The position numbers and the translations under genes are program-made. The notes below the pieces were generated by a model. It was not told the origin of the DNA and searched no databases. It was given only the letters and a program-made list of their open reading frames with translations. From Rapana venosa (Eukaryota > Mollusca > Gastropoda > Neogastropoda > Muricidae), in NCBI GenBank assembly GCA_028751875.1, contig CM054154.1:53943907-54007906 (forward strand): a stretch of 64,000 bases of DNA. The letters run 5' to 3'. How positions within the stretch are numbered: position 1 is the first letter of the stretch; the number at the start of each line of letters is the position of its first letter. Below are positions 11,001 through 21,726 of this stretch, piece after piece.

Positions 11001-11500
11001 NNNNNNNNNNNNNNNNNNNNNNNNNNNNNNNNNNNNNNNNNNNNNNNNNNNNNNNNNNNNNNNNNNNNNNNNNNNNNNNNNNNNNNNNNNNNNNNNNNNN
11101 NNNNNNNNNNNNNNNNNNNNNNNNNNNNNNNNNNNNNNNNNNNNNNNNNNNNNNNNNNNNNNNNNNNNNNNNNNNNNNNNNNNNNNNNNNNNNNNNNNNN
11201 NNNNNNNNNNNNNNNNNNNNNNNNNNNNNNNNNNNNNNNNNNNNNNNNNNNNNNNNNNNNNNNNNNNNNNNNNNNNNNNNNNNNNNNNNNNNNNNNNNNN
11301 NNNNNNNNNNNNNNNNNNNNNNNNNNNNNNNNNNNNNNNNNNNNNNNNNNNNNNNNNNNNNNNNNNNNNNNNNNNNNNNNNNNNNNNNNNNNNNNNNNNN
11401 NNNNNNNNNNNNNNNNNNNNNNNNNNNNNNNNNNNNNNNNNNNNNNNNNNNNNNNNNNNNNNNNNNNNNNNNNNNNNNNNNNNNNNNNNNNNNNNNNNNN
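11001..11500. other. Assembly gap (500 N)
   Basis: Exactly 500 unknown bases, the conventional placeholder for a scaffold gap of unknown size. Sequence order across it is therefore an assembly claim. Confidence 0.99.
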
Positions 11501-11674
11501 CGGGGTTCTGCTGCGGTGCTTTATGGAAAATGATGTGCAGGCAGGGGCAAAGCAAGGAGAGGGGGGGATTTGTGGGGTTCACATCACTGGCACAACAATC
11601 CCCACATATAGTTCACTATGTCTTTAAGGATTTCGAATTCCTTATTTAGCCACTCTGACAAGTTTTTTCTTGTA

Positions 11675-11983
11675 TTAATATTGTCCCTGTCGTTGGTACA
11701 CTGTGATTGTGAAAAGTTTTTCCTCGTCAAGGAAGAGCTGTAGAAATGTTTTGAAGAGTTGTGGTGGAAGTGTGGTTGAATATGTGTATAGATTTGGTAT
11801 GATTTCTTTTGATTGTATTAAGTCTTGCCATATGGTTGTTGCAGTGTCTGACTTGAGTGTGTCGATATATCTGTTGTGTAGTACAGTTCTCCATGTGGGT
11901 AGATGGTTGTAAGCTGCAATGAATTTTACTTGACGACTGTCTTTAGTGAATGTGTTAGTGAATGTCTTGCACTGACAGATTGG
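11675..11983 (-). other. Unassigned open frame without ATG
   Basis: On the minus strand a frame of about 102 codons stays open from 11983 to a TAA at 11675-11677. It includes AAYNHLPTWRTVLHNRYIDT, TIWQDLIQSKEIIPNLY and FLQLFLDEEKLF. The composition is protein-like (Leu, Trp, charged residues, no simple repeats). A possible splice acceptor, CCAATCTGTCAG, lies near its start. I do not recognise the family. It could be a terminal exon or a transposon fragment. Confidence 0.3.
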
Positions 11984-12394
11984 TCACATTGTGGAAGGTG
12001 TGTTAGAGCGGATCACATGATTAATTAGGGGAGGGGGGGGGGGATAAAAGAAAGGAAAAAAAATTACACCAAAGGACAAGTGGAGAGCCCCCCACCAGCC
12101 CTCATTAGGAGGGAAGGTTTGATGTTGCCCTCACATAGTTTAGGTACACATGTACAAATTAATATATCTATACGTAAGCCGTCGTTGGCACTCACATGCT
12201 TGATGGAGACAGCCACTTCACATCATCATTTCACCACAACACCACTTGAATTGAACACTTTAACACAGAAGAACACACCACTGGTCACTTAAACACAGAA
12301 GAATACACCACTGGTCACTGAAACCCTGGACGTTCCGCTTGGTCGCACACTGGAGCTCTCCTTGAATGGGTCTTGTCGAGAGGACGTCCAGCGA
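11984..12394. other. Gene-free stretch with a small tandem duplication
   Basis: No coding frame recognised. At 12259-12321 a unit of about 31-33 bp (TTAAACACAGAAGAATACAC… CACTGGTCACT) occurs twice with few changes. A G-run precedes an A-rich stretch near 12030-12065. Confidence 0.6.
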
Positions 12395-12413
12395 GTGTGA
12401 GAGAGGAGAGAGC

Positions 12414-12445
<32 letters not shown>

Positions 12446-12471
12446 GAGGAGAGAGAGAGAGAGAGAGAGAT
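12395..12471. repeat. (GA)n tract at the 3' end of LINE-N copy 3
   Basis: GA-rich array with AGAG/AGGAG interruptions. On the minus strand it is a CT tract directly after the presumed LINE-N 3' end (…ACACATTAAACATTTGAAA). Confidence 0.9.
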
Positions 12472-12719
12472 TTCAAATGTTTAATGTGTTTTGGCCATAG
12501 GCATAATACACATTGAGGGAGGGTGGGGATGGGGTGGTCCATTAAGTATGACAACCGAAATATAATAACCTTTTTCCCATCAGAATACAAAGAAAACCCC
12601 ATTTTATCTACAAAAAAAGCATTTAGATATTCTACACTTTTGCTGATATACAGCTTTTTATCATCTGCCCTTTCCCTAGAAAAATTAAAACAAAAAAATA
12701 TATCAACTGATCAAAAAAA

Positions 12720-13019
12720 TCACTGAACAAACCTCAAGTTAATATTCGGAAAGTGGTGGGGGTGGGGGTTTGTTGAGATGAAGATGCCCAAAACTTTCAA
12801 GAATAGCCTGTCTTCTTCTAATAGCATGATACACATATTTACCGACATGGCGACAGACATCTTCGCTCTTTCCACCCAGCGTCTTGACAGAGGTAAATAA
12901 AGAAAATCTTTAAGGAACTTTTCTCTCATGTCATTATATAATGGACAAGAAAGTAAGAAATGTCGTTCATTTTCTTCTTGGAAAACCACATGCACATTGC
13001 TTATCCATCGGGTTTTCAC
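12720..13019 (-). pseudogene. LINE-N C-terminal zinc-knuckle region
   Basis: Encodes a segment with the ERHFLLSCPLYNDMREKF pattern, matching the second half of the C-x2-C…H-x4-C knuckle seen intact in copies 4, 5 and 6 (for example CPMCGAQTEDEMHFLFDC). The two leading cysteines are not present in this frame, so the knuckle is damaged. In related elements this motif binds the element RNA. Confidence 0.65.
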
Positions 13020-13299
13020 TGTACCTAGGGAAATATTGCAGTTATAGGTAATACACCAAGTCTTACATGTGAAAACGCGACTCTAAACATACTAATCAAT
13101 GCATGAAAGATATCGTTCTTTGCCAAAGACATCTTTAAACTTTTCTATACATTTCATATTACTCCCATCACGTAGAGTAGATGACCATTCCTGCAGAATA
13201 TATTACTAATCTCTGTTTGAACTCACTTAAAAAACTGCGTTCATTACTGGTCCCTTGGTTTCATCCATACAAACTGAAACCTGTTAAAATAACAGGCCC

Positions 13300-15130
13300 T
13301 TAATCTGTCACCCAACTTTTTTTCCCCCGATTATCCAAAGACAAAAGCATCGGATAGCATTGTTTTGGAAGTCTGTCTGCTTCCATCTGCAGTAAATGCA
13401 CCAATACTTCACAGATCTGACAGTTGTGTTGATGAAAAGAGGATATTCCTAGCTCACCGTACACTAATTTGTTTGGGTTTTCAAAGGTACGCCCAGATAT
13501 CGTTTGCAAGCTAAAAGGTGTACTTTTCAAGGTTATCGAGTCTTTTAAAACTCCCTAGACTTCAGAGGAGTATAACAATATCAAACTGCACTTTTGGCAT
13601 CAAATATCTTGACGAAAGTTTTTTGTGTCATTTCTTTGCATTTTGAATAAGCTTACTTAAAATATACAATGCTCTTTTACCTTTTGTATAACAAAATCAG
13701 CAGTTCCAAGTTTGCAACTTAGTTTTGTTGTAAATGAAAATTTCAAGGTAATTTGTAACTGTTTACCACTTCCACAAGATCACCACAAAAAACCCATTTT
13801 TCATTTTTTTGATAGGTTTTCCCCCTTTTCTAAAAACCATAACCTTAGTCTTTTCTTTATTAACTCTAAGTTTTAAATTATCACAACAAGTTTTTAGATA
13901 ATTCAGTTGAGTCTGCAATCCTCTGGGAGTGGTTGACAACAATACCACATTGTCAGCGAATAAGAGAATAAACAATTCAGTCACAGTTGGAATAAGCTGA
14001 ATACCTGACACCAAATTCATTAATATTTATGAGCTAAGTTATTTATAAACAGTAAAAAAGGGTCGACTAAAACACAGCCGTGGCGAACTCCGTAGGACAT
14101 GAAAAAAAACTGTATAGTCGTTATTAGATCTTACACAGGATAGGGTGAGCTATGCATAGCTTTGAGGGAGCAAAAAAAACTTTCCCCCCACTCCAGCATC
14201 AAGAACAGCTTCAAGTAGTTTTTTGGTGATGTACAGAGTCAAATGGCTTTCTTGATATCAATAAATGCCATGCACAGCTTTCTTTTCCACTATTTAGACA
14301 TTTTGGATAACAGAATACAATGTAAAGATTATGATCGACTGTGGATAATTTCACCTGAAACCTGCCTGGTTTTCAACAATACTGTGCGTGTCTTCCAACC
14401 ACAAGTACAGTCGTGGGGTAAGAGATGATGTATAACATTTACTATATAATAATTAACGAAACCCCTCTATAATTGTCTGGGTTGTCTGCATCACCCTTTT
14501 TGAAGATAGGAACTACTATTCTTTTGCTCATTCTTTAGGATAAATGCCTTGACTAAATATTTGATTAAAGAATTTTTCCAAAAACTCTATCAACAACCTC
14601 CATTACTGTTTTAGCATCCCCTTTCTGTAACACCATCTATTCTGGGGATTGCACATTTTAGATTGTTTATTGCACGTTTAATTTTTCTTTAGTATGGGCA
14701 TTTTTTAAGATATGATCTTTGTCTTTTTCCAAATGCCCAATCTGGAATCAGTGTTATTTGAGCTGTATTTTCCCAGTATTATTCACATCTTGAAATGTTC
14801 ATACCATTCTTCCAGTTTTATTTTTTTCACTGATGCCAGTCCTTTCACTCCCTCCATCCTTTTTAGTTCTTTCCAAAATAATGCAGAATCGTTGCTTTTT
14901 TTTTGCCAACAACTCAGCAAGATCTTTTCTGAACCATCTCTTCTTTTGTTTTAAAAAAAATCTATATGCTTTTTCCCTTCTAGATATGTTTTTCTATCAA
15001 ACTCCTTCCTCGTTCTTCTAAATTTTCTTAACTGATTCTTTGTCGTTTTTTTTGCTCTGTGACATTCAGCATCAAACCCAAAGGGGATGCTGTGCTTTTC
15101 CCCATACTGCATTGTTTAACCATGCACTTA
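13300..15130 (-). pseudogene. LINE-N reverse transcriptase, decayed
   Basis: Blocks in shifted frames: NPNKLVYGELGISSFHQHN (13300-13530), a thumb-region match to copy 2 (PNKMVYGDLGRYPLYVNYC). The palm segment at 13763-14020 reads LLFADNVVLLSTTPRGLQTQ. The catalytic FADD box is FADN here, so the second catalytic aspartate is lost. MVFRKGGK follows. Upstream to 15130 the RT N-terminal region is in pieces, with a KKGDADN-like stretch near 14495. Confidence 0.7.
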
Positions 15131-15137
15131 CTTGCCG

Positions 15138-16232
15138 TTAGGGGCAGTCAACAAATAACTGGGGCTTATCCACATTACTGTTAGTGAATGAAATAGCCTC
15201 TTCCAGTTTAATTCTGATACTATTTTCGTTAATTGTCTTTTTGAAATCTCCCTCTTTTTCTTTCTCCCAAATTATTTTTTCCCTCAAACATGATTTTCTC
15301 CCTTCCTTGTTAGTATTATCAATATTGTCCTTACTATTGTGTTGTAAGTAGAGTTTTACACGTAATTCGACAGGTAAGTGGTCTGATTCTATTGCATCCA
15401 GAACTTTCAGGTTTTCTATCTTTAAACAGGTTAACAAATCACATGATACAATAAAATAATCCAGGACACTTGCACCTGAGCTACCAATACAGGTGCTGCT
15501 GCCATCCTGTCCATAACCAGACATACCGTTCAACATTACACATTCAGTCACATTACAAAACTCCAAAAGTTGCTTACCAAACAAATTAACATCTTTGTCT
15601 TCCGAAGTTCTAGAAAGAAAATAATCATTTGTGCTATGTACATCAAAAGGTCGAAATATCATCAGAACTCAAGTCGTCACAGTTTTTTGAAGCAGTTCGT
15701 GCATTAAAATCACCAGAAAGCATCGAAAAGAAATCATCATGTGTTTTGTAAAGGTCTTTAACACATTTTTCTAATAATTCTAATCCATAGCCATTGTGAG
15801 TTTTGCTCCAAAATGGGCGAGTCATGTGGTGGAATGACGTAGTATATATAAATAACATCTTTCTTTGTGTTCAACAGCTCTTTACTAATTTTCAGTATAA
15901 CAACATTTTCAGTTTCTGTGTGAATTCTTTTAACATACTCCGAGTAACACTTCTTCACGAGAACACTTTCACCTCCAGGTGTTGCTGTGTTTAGTAAGGG
16001 TTTCTTGCTTTTGAAATGTAACTGTTAAACTGTGCAAATGATGCTGTCTCTAGATTTCAGAAAGAAATGTTTCTGTTAAGGAAACAAAATCATACTGTGT
16101 GACAAAATTAATAAAATCTGGGTCTTCTAACTTAGGAATCAATCCACACACATTGTAACACAAAAATGTCATAACACCACATTTACTTTCCTGTATATCT
16201 GAGGCATGTATTAGTTTGTCATGGTTTAACAA
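15138..16232 (-). pseudogene. LINE-N APE endonuclease, frameshifted
   Basis: Overlapping frames give the domain in order: CYNVCGLIPKLEDPDFINFV (16050-16232) with VSLTETFLSE; YVIPPHDSPILEQ (15758-15958); FSMLSGDFNARTAS (15643-15858), the catalytic GDFN; and ESDHLPVELRVKLYLQ (15138-15662), the catalytic SDH. Three frame changes break it. All three catalytic signatures remain recognisable. Confidence 0.8.
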
Positions 16233-16283
16233 CCTATTTCTGTCATGCTGTGCCTTACTAGGGTATGATGCCCGGCCAAACCC

Positions 16284-16885
16284 CTATTCATTCTTCCTCC
16301 CAGGTGAAGGGCTCCTAGAGTCATTTCCCTGATTCTCACGGACTATTGTACTGTCAGCTGCTACCTGTTCTTGGCGCCGCCTAAAAGCATCAGTGATGCT
16401 GCTTTGGCTCAGCGTTCTTTTCTGGTTGCTGTCAGAGCGAAGTGTCCGTGTGGTTGGTCGTGATTCCCTTCTTCCTGCCTGCACTTTCCTCCCTGTCTTG
16501 CGCGCAGAACGTGACTTGGCAGGCTGGGGAATTCTGGACTCCAAGCCACTGCTCCCTTTGACTGACCTGGAACATTCACCTCCAGCCTCCTGTTGTTCCG
16601 CTTCGGAAAAGTCTGTTGCAGCTGGTTCCCCCATCCCTTTTTCAGTCAGTTGTGTGGCCATGTCCTTGTCAGCTATTTGGTTCGAGTCAAGTTGCAAGTT
16701 GTTGTTATTACACTGTTGTAAAGTCATGTCCATTACGTCTTTATCCTGTTCAGCACATAGTTCTCCATCATTGTTTACTGTGCTGTTAGTTCTGTCATTT
16801 TGTTGATATGGTGTAGTTTCTCTTGTGTCTGTCTGTTTGTCCTCTGTCTGCCCAACTTACCGTTTTCTGTATCCCTTGTGTCTGT
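16284..16885 (-). pseudogene. LINE-N ORF2 N-terminal linker with QSSITDAF
   Basis: A continuous open frame (the 149-codon piece from 16733 plus an upstream continuation to about 16850) encodes a Gln/Asn/Ser/Arg-rich, probably disordered linker. It carries a basic stretch (RKTGRKVQAGRRESRPTTRT) followed by TLSQSSITDAFRRRQEQ. The octamer QSSITDAF lies at 16383-16406 and is shared with copy 1. The linker precedes the endonuclease as in copies 1 and 4. Confidence 0.6.
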
Positions 16886-18660
16886 GTCTGTATCACCGTC
16901 CACTTCAACCTGTCTTCTCCTGATGTCAAACGTCTTTCACTTTCTTTGTCCAACCACTCTCTTTCACAGCTGGTAACTGAAGCAACACACAGATCAGGAC
17001 ATATCTTAGACTGGCTTATTACTGATGATTCACAAGATTTGGTCTCATCTGTATCTATCACTGATGAACTACTTTCTGATCATTCTGCTGTTCTTTTCTC
17101 CCTCAACATTACAAAACCTATCAGAAAGAAGAAACGTGTCACCCGTTGCAATCTCAAGGCCATAGACATTGAAACTTTCTCTACACAAGCTGCTGAACGC
17201 CTATCACTAACCTCTGACAACACTGACCTTTCAAAACACTACAATACTGTTCTCAGCCAACTGCTTGATGAGCATGCACCTCCCACTGACCGTCTCCTGC
17301 CTGCGAAAAACAAAAACAGAAATCAACAAGCAGCTCTTCGAAAACAAATAAACAAAGTCAAATCTTTAATTCTTTCAGAAAAAACAAAGTATTACTCTTC
17401 TCAAGTTCTTGATGCCACGTCAATGAAATCTCTCTTTTCCCTCACATCTACTCTTCTTGGATCTGTGAAGGCAAGCCCTCTGCCTTCCATCCACAACCAC
17501 TCTGAACTTCCTTCTATATTTTCTGCATTCTTTTCTGAAAAAGTCTATAACATTCGCTCCAAACAGGATCAGACTCCTTTCCAGCCTGCACTTCCTGATC
17601 CCCAATTCTCTGGCACTCCTCTCCTTTTCTTTCATCCGACAAGTGAGAAAGAAATCATGACAATTCTGAAAGAAATGACTATAAAATCATGTGATCTTGA
17701 TCCCATACCTGATTCTCTTTTCTTCACTGAGTCTGCCTATCGCGTAAACCACAGCACTGAAACCACCCTAGTACACACTTTAAACACGCTTCTACTGGCT
17801 TCTGACTCATGGAAAATCTCCCTTCTCACTCTACTCGACTTATCAGCAGCCTTCAATACTATAGACCACTCAATTCTTCTCTCCTGTCTTCAAAAAACGT
17901 TCGGTGTTACTGGCACAGCCCTCACCTGGTTTAATTAATACCTTACTGACCGATACCAGACAGTTGCAGTAAACAAGATTCAATCAATACCTGCCAAACT
18001 GGAATGCGGAGTCCCAACAGGGATCAGTTCTAGGCCCTGTTCTTTTCACTCTTTACACTGCCCCACTGTCACATATAATAAACCGTCATCAAATCAACCA
18101 TCATTTTTATGCAGATGACTCTCAGATTCAAAGCAGTGTTACTCCTGAAAATCTGCCTTCTCTCCTGACAAATATGGCCCGCTGCTTTGAAGATATTAAA
18201 AACTGGATGACACAGAACAAATTACAGCTAAATGCAGATAAAACCAAAGCCATGCTCGTAGGGACCAAACACAAACTCTCTTCCATTACAATAGCTTCAA
18301 TAGAACTCGGCAATGCATCAGTCCCACTATCCGCTGCTGTGAGGTATCTAGGGGTTGTTATCAACAACACACTCTCTACGTAAAAATTCATCACCCAGAC
18401 CTGTCAGTCGTGCTACTATCAGTTACGGCGTATTAGTGCAATTCGAAAGTACCTATCCACCGATGCAACAGCCAAACTTGTCACTTCTCTCAATCTTTCA
18501 CGTCTGGACTAGTGCAATTCTCTTTTGTCCGCCGCTCTTTCTCTATTTCGGGTCCATCGACCTGGAATGAGCTCCCCCTCTCTCTTCGCCAGAAACCTTG
18601 TTATGACACTATTAAATCCAGCCTCAAGACATATTTATTTCAAACCTAGGATTGCCCCCT
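16886..18660 (+). pseudogene. L2-like ORF2 with internal deletions
   Basis: A 371-codon open stretch to 17938 covers the endonuclease C-terminus (SGHILDWLITDDS, SDHSAVLFSLNITKPIRKKK), the linker and the RT start (CDLDPIPDSLFF). At about 17727 the frame jumps directly to ESAYRVNHSTETTLVHTL, so the first RT motifs are deleted in frame. LLTLLDLSAAFNTIDHSILL follows. After a stop at 17936-17938 frames shift; the YADD region is broken; LNADKTKAMLVGTKHK (18227-18275) is still clear. A second deletion near 18525 fuses DYCNSLL directly to the C-terminal SLFRVHRPGM block. Confidence 0.85.
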
Positions 18661-18674
18661 CCTGTTTCATATCA

Positions 18675-18689
18675 GAACTATGCCACCTT
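18675..18689 (+). repeat. Target-site duplication, left copy
   Basis: GAACTATGCCACCTT, matched by 19558-19572 with a single A/C difference. Together they bracket the poly(A) retroposon. Confidence 0.85.
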
Positions 18690-19557
18690 GCCAGCCGCCA
18701 TGGCGCAGTGGTTAGCGCCTTGGGTTACGGACTGGAAGGTTGCGGGTTCGATTCCCATAAGAGTCATAGGGATTTTTCGGACTCCGGCCGGCTCCTACCC
18801 AGAGTGAGTGTGCTGTGGGCTCAGTGGGAAGACTGGGACCACACAGTCGAGCTTCATCCACTTAAAGGATGCGAATTTGAGAGTGTTGCTCAAATTACCT
18901 GACCAACACTGCAGGTATCTGTATCTCTCGGGCCTGGTTGACGCGGGGATATATTATGATAGTAAGCGTAGAGTACAGCCCTGTCAAGTAGTCTCAAAGC
19001 ATATGCACTTCCACAGCAGCATAATTACGTCATCCTCATTGTCATTGATCATCATGCAATTAAAAAATTGCCTCTGATTCGGTGGTCCCAGTTGCTCTGG
19101 TCTCATGGTGACCTCAGATTCGGTTTGCCCATACACTTCTGTGCCTGTGGTGAGTTTGTGTCAAAGCCTTTGGGGTTGGAGGTTCGCGGGGGACGGTCGT
19201 TGGAGGGACGTTGTGGTGGTTGCCACCTCGGGTGGGCAACTCACTCAGTCTGGCTCCGCGACTGAGCTAATACTGTCGTTAGTAGGGGGCTTAGTCGGTG
19301 GTGTCCTGCGTATGTTAGCTCAGAACAGGCACCACTGAACACCACCAAAGTGACCCAGCAGCAGTGCAGGGCCCCTCTGGCTGGTGGCCCCACGGCAGCC
19401 TGATAGTGATTGGCTCCCTGTGGACCTCCGACTCTGAGGATGAGACATAACAAATCTGGGTATGGCTGTGGCGGGGAGATTGGAGTGAGCGGCGTGGGAA
19501 CAGCAGGACGGGGGACGTCACAGAAGATGAGGCAGCAAAAAAAAAAAAAAAAAAAAA
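18690..19557 (+). mobile_element. 868-bp poly(A) retroposon with tRNA-type SINE head and TSD
   Basis: Flanked by GAACTATGCCACCTT (18675-18689) and GAACTCTGCCACCTT (19558-19572), a 15-bp target-site duplication with one mismatch. The insert starts GCCAGCCGCCATGGCGCAGTGG and ends in 21 A residues (19537-19557). Its first about 215 bp are a tRNA-derived SINE. The remaining about 650 bp have no recognised coding content and end GACGTCACAGAAGATGAGGC before the poly(A). The structure implies mobilisation by a poly(A)-recognising LINE. Confidence 0.8.
18694..18905 (+). mobile_element. tRNA-derived SINE portion (SINE-C)
   Basis: Contains a pol III A box (TGGCGCAGTGGTTAGCGCC, about 18702) and B box (GGTTCGATTCC, about 18746) with tRNA-like spacing. 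The body ends GTGTTGCTCAAATTACCTGACC. The reverse complement of that end occurs at 36008-36050, so the element is dispersed. Confidence 0.75.
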
Positions 19558-19572
19558 GAACTCTGCCACCTT
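19558..19572 (+). repeat. Target-site duplication, right copy
   Basis: GAACTCTGCCACCTT immediately after the 21-A tail. The L2 3' UTR resumes after it. Confidence 0.85.
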
Positions 19573-19759
19573 CACTATCCCATGTCCTATCACCCTGCTA
19601 AAGTATATGACCTATGTGAGTGTGTGTGTGCTTTTGAAAAATATTTGACTGTTGAAATTTTATTTAATAGATTTTGTCTGCATTGCACCATGTTTGTAAA
19701 TATCTGTTTGCTTAAACTATTGATTATTTATCATTGATTGCATCACTGTGTAAGATTAG

Positions 19760-19842
19760 GTTGAATGCATGCGCTTTGATTTGTCTTTGCAAGATATAGC
19801 GCTATATAAGTTTCATTTATTATTATTATTATTATTATTATG
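19760..19842 (+). repeat. L2 3' tail with short (ATT)n
   Basis: The conserved terminal sequence TGCGCTTTGATTTGTCTTTG and GCGCTATATAAGTTTCATT is followed by eight ATT units, then LINE-N copy 3 ORF1 sequence resumes. Confidence 0.9.
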
Positions 19843-21274
19843 GTTTGCCACACACTCAGCAGCATGTGTGACTGCTGGCAGCAGCAGGTCACTGGACTGT
19901 GTCTCTGTGGAGTGTGCCGACCCTGCTGACTGTTCCCTCCTGTCTTCTGTTCTCCCGTTCTGCTGGTTGCTGCTGTGCTCCCCAGGTCTGGAAGTCTGCC
20001 AGCTGTGTGGTTTGGGCGTCGAGCGGACCGCCTGGCTGTAAGTCTGGTGCCCTGGAACCACCGGCAGTCTGTTGGCAGCGTGCTGGTGGCCAGTTGTGGA
20101 GCTTGTTGTGGTGCTGGTTTCTCTTCTCTGGACAGGGTCGTCATTATGCACGCGCTGATAGATAGGACTGCCATTTGACGCTCTTGGATCCAAATTCCTT
20201 TCCTCTGTATAGTCTCTCTGTAAATTTGTACGCTGTTTCTTCTCAGTCATATCTCCTGGTAATATGTCATATGGGAGTCGAGTAGTTTGTGGTGCACTGT
20301 TCTGGTAATGCTGGTAGTTCCTGATTCTCCTGGGTTGTGCAATCTCAAGATGATCTTCATTGTGATCAGTTGCTTGTTCTCTCCTGAAGTTGTGTTTTGG
20401 AACATAGTTTTTCATCCCTTCCCTCTGACTTTGCTGATTGGCGTGATTTCTGTCGTATCTACGATTTCTGTATGGTACTTTCTGTGTCGTCCTGAGGTAA
20501 TAGTTTTTATTCCGTGAGGTTCCTGGCCCAGAGAAATCATCTTCATCATAGCTGTCTTCTGGATCCCGCCCATCTGGAAATCGTGTTCGAGACTGGTATC
20601 GGTCCTTATTGATCACCTCTAATCTGCCCTGTCTGTAAAAAGCAGTTATACCTTGCCGCTTGTAGAAGTCCATCAGTTGTCTCTGCCTTGTTGTAATCAG
20701 AAGTGACTCTGATATTCTCACTTCTCAGTGAGTCTCGCAGCTCTCTGTCTGTCAGTATTTCCATTTTGTCCCCCCACCTCTGAAACTGTACAATCAGTGG
20801 GCGAGCTTCTTCGTCACTCTGTCTTCTTCCTCCGACACGGAATGCCCTCCTGATATCCCAGTGAGTCCACGTACGTCTGGAATGGACAGTCAGAATGTCT
20901 AGGATTTGATCCTCGCATGTCGTTCCGTATCTCCCTGATGGTTCACGGATTCCAAAGAATTTCAGGTTGAAGGTTTTTGTTTCTGTCTCTGTCTGTTCTG
21001 CCACCTGTTCCAGTGTGTCCAGTCTCTGCAGTATTGAACTGTAGTCTTCTTGCAGATTTCTGATATCTTCAGCACCCTGACTTGCAAACTCTTTCAGCCT
21101 GTTGACATCATAGACCATCTGGCGGAGTGTGTTGTCTAGATGATCAAACTTGCTGTTCAGAGTAGCGTTGATAGAGGCTGTGTGGGATTGCAGGCAATGT
21201 AGCATCTGTCCTAGACGCCAGTCCATGACTTGGAAAACAGTATTGTACTGTGCATCAGGACCAGCTGTCGACAT
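19843..21274 (-). pseudogene. LINE-N ORF1 (coiled coil and RRM-like), frameshifted
   Basis: First frame 21274-20606 starts MSTAGPDAQYNT, then a heptad-rich coiled coil (KFDHLDNTLRQMVYDVNRLK… ILQRLDTLEQVAEQTETETK), then NLKFFGIREPSG, DIRRAFRVGGR, RPLIVQFQRWGDKMEIL and LRDSLRSENIRVTSDYNK. These are the hallmark blocks of L1/Tx1-type ORF1 proteins (RRM plus C-terminal domain), which form RNA-binding trimers. A frame change near 20700 leads to GITAFYRQGRLEV and a long Arg/Asn/Gln-rich tail ending at the L2 insertion. Confidence 0.75.
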
Positions 21275-21450
21275 AGTGGCTATGTATTACAACAAGGAAA
21301 GAAAGACTTTGGATAAGAAAGGGGAAATCTTTCCTGGCTCTGTGACTTGAATTTTTCTAAGTCCAAAAATTCAAAATCTGATTTCAATTCATTGCTTGCA
21401 GAGAGAGCCAAAAAATTGCGACCGCTCGCCACGAAGTCAGCTCACCGAAT

Positions 21451-21590
<140 letters not shown>

Positions 21591-21726
21591 GATTCGGATT
21601 CGGATAGTTTATTCATTAGGCCATGGCCCCTCATGAAGGGGATTGTGAACAAAACATACAACATGAAAACCATAAAACAGCAACTAAACACATTGATTCT
21701 TATAGATACCTAACAGAACAGCATGA

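Larger units (their letters stand above)
16886..19842 (+). mobile_element. L2-like LINE copy 3, carrying a retroposon
   Basis: Plus-strand L2-like copy inserted in LINE-N copy 3. It begins inside the endonuclease (about 16886), ends with ATGCGCTTTGATTTGTC… GCGCTATATAAGTTTCA and an (ATT)n tail at 19818-19842, and contains an 868-bp poly(A) retroposon (18690-19557) in its 3' UTR. Its GT tract is short (about 19618-19630), unlike the long arrays of copies 1, 2 and 4. Confidence 0.85.
12472..21450 (-). mobile_element. LINE-N copy 3, near full length, split by an L2-like copy
   Basis: Minus-strand element read from 21450 down: 5' UTR, ORF1 (21274-19843), ORF2 N-terminal linker (16885-16284), endonuclease (16232-15138), RT (about 15100-13300), zinc knuckle (13019-12720), 3' UTR and GA/CT tract. 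A plus-strand L2-like copy (16886-19842) lies exactly between ORF1 and the linker, so I read the two halves as one element. Without the insert it is about 6 kb, similar to copy 4. Confidence 0.7.

Noticed and set aside
18694..18765. Functional tRNA gene
   Set aside because: A and B boxes are present but the cloverleaf stems do not pair properly and the sequence continues into a SINE body with poly(A) and TSD.
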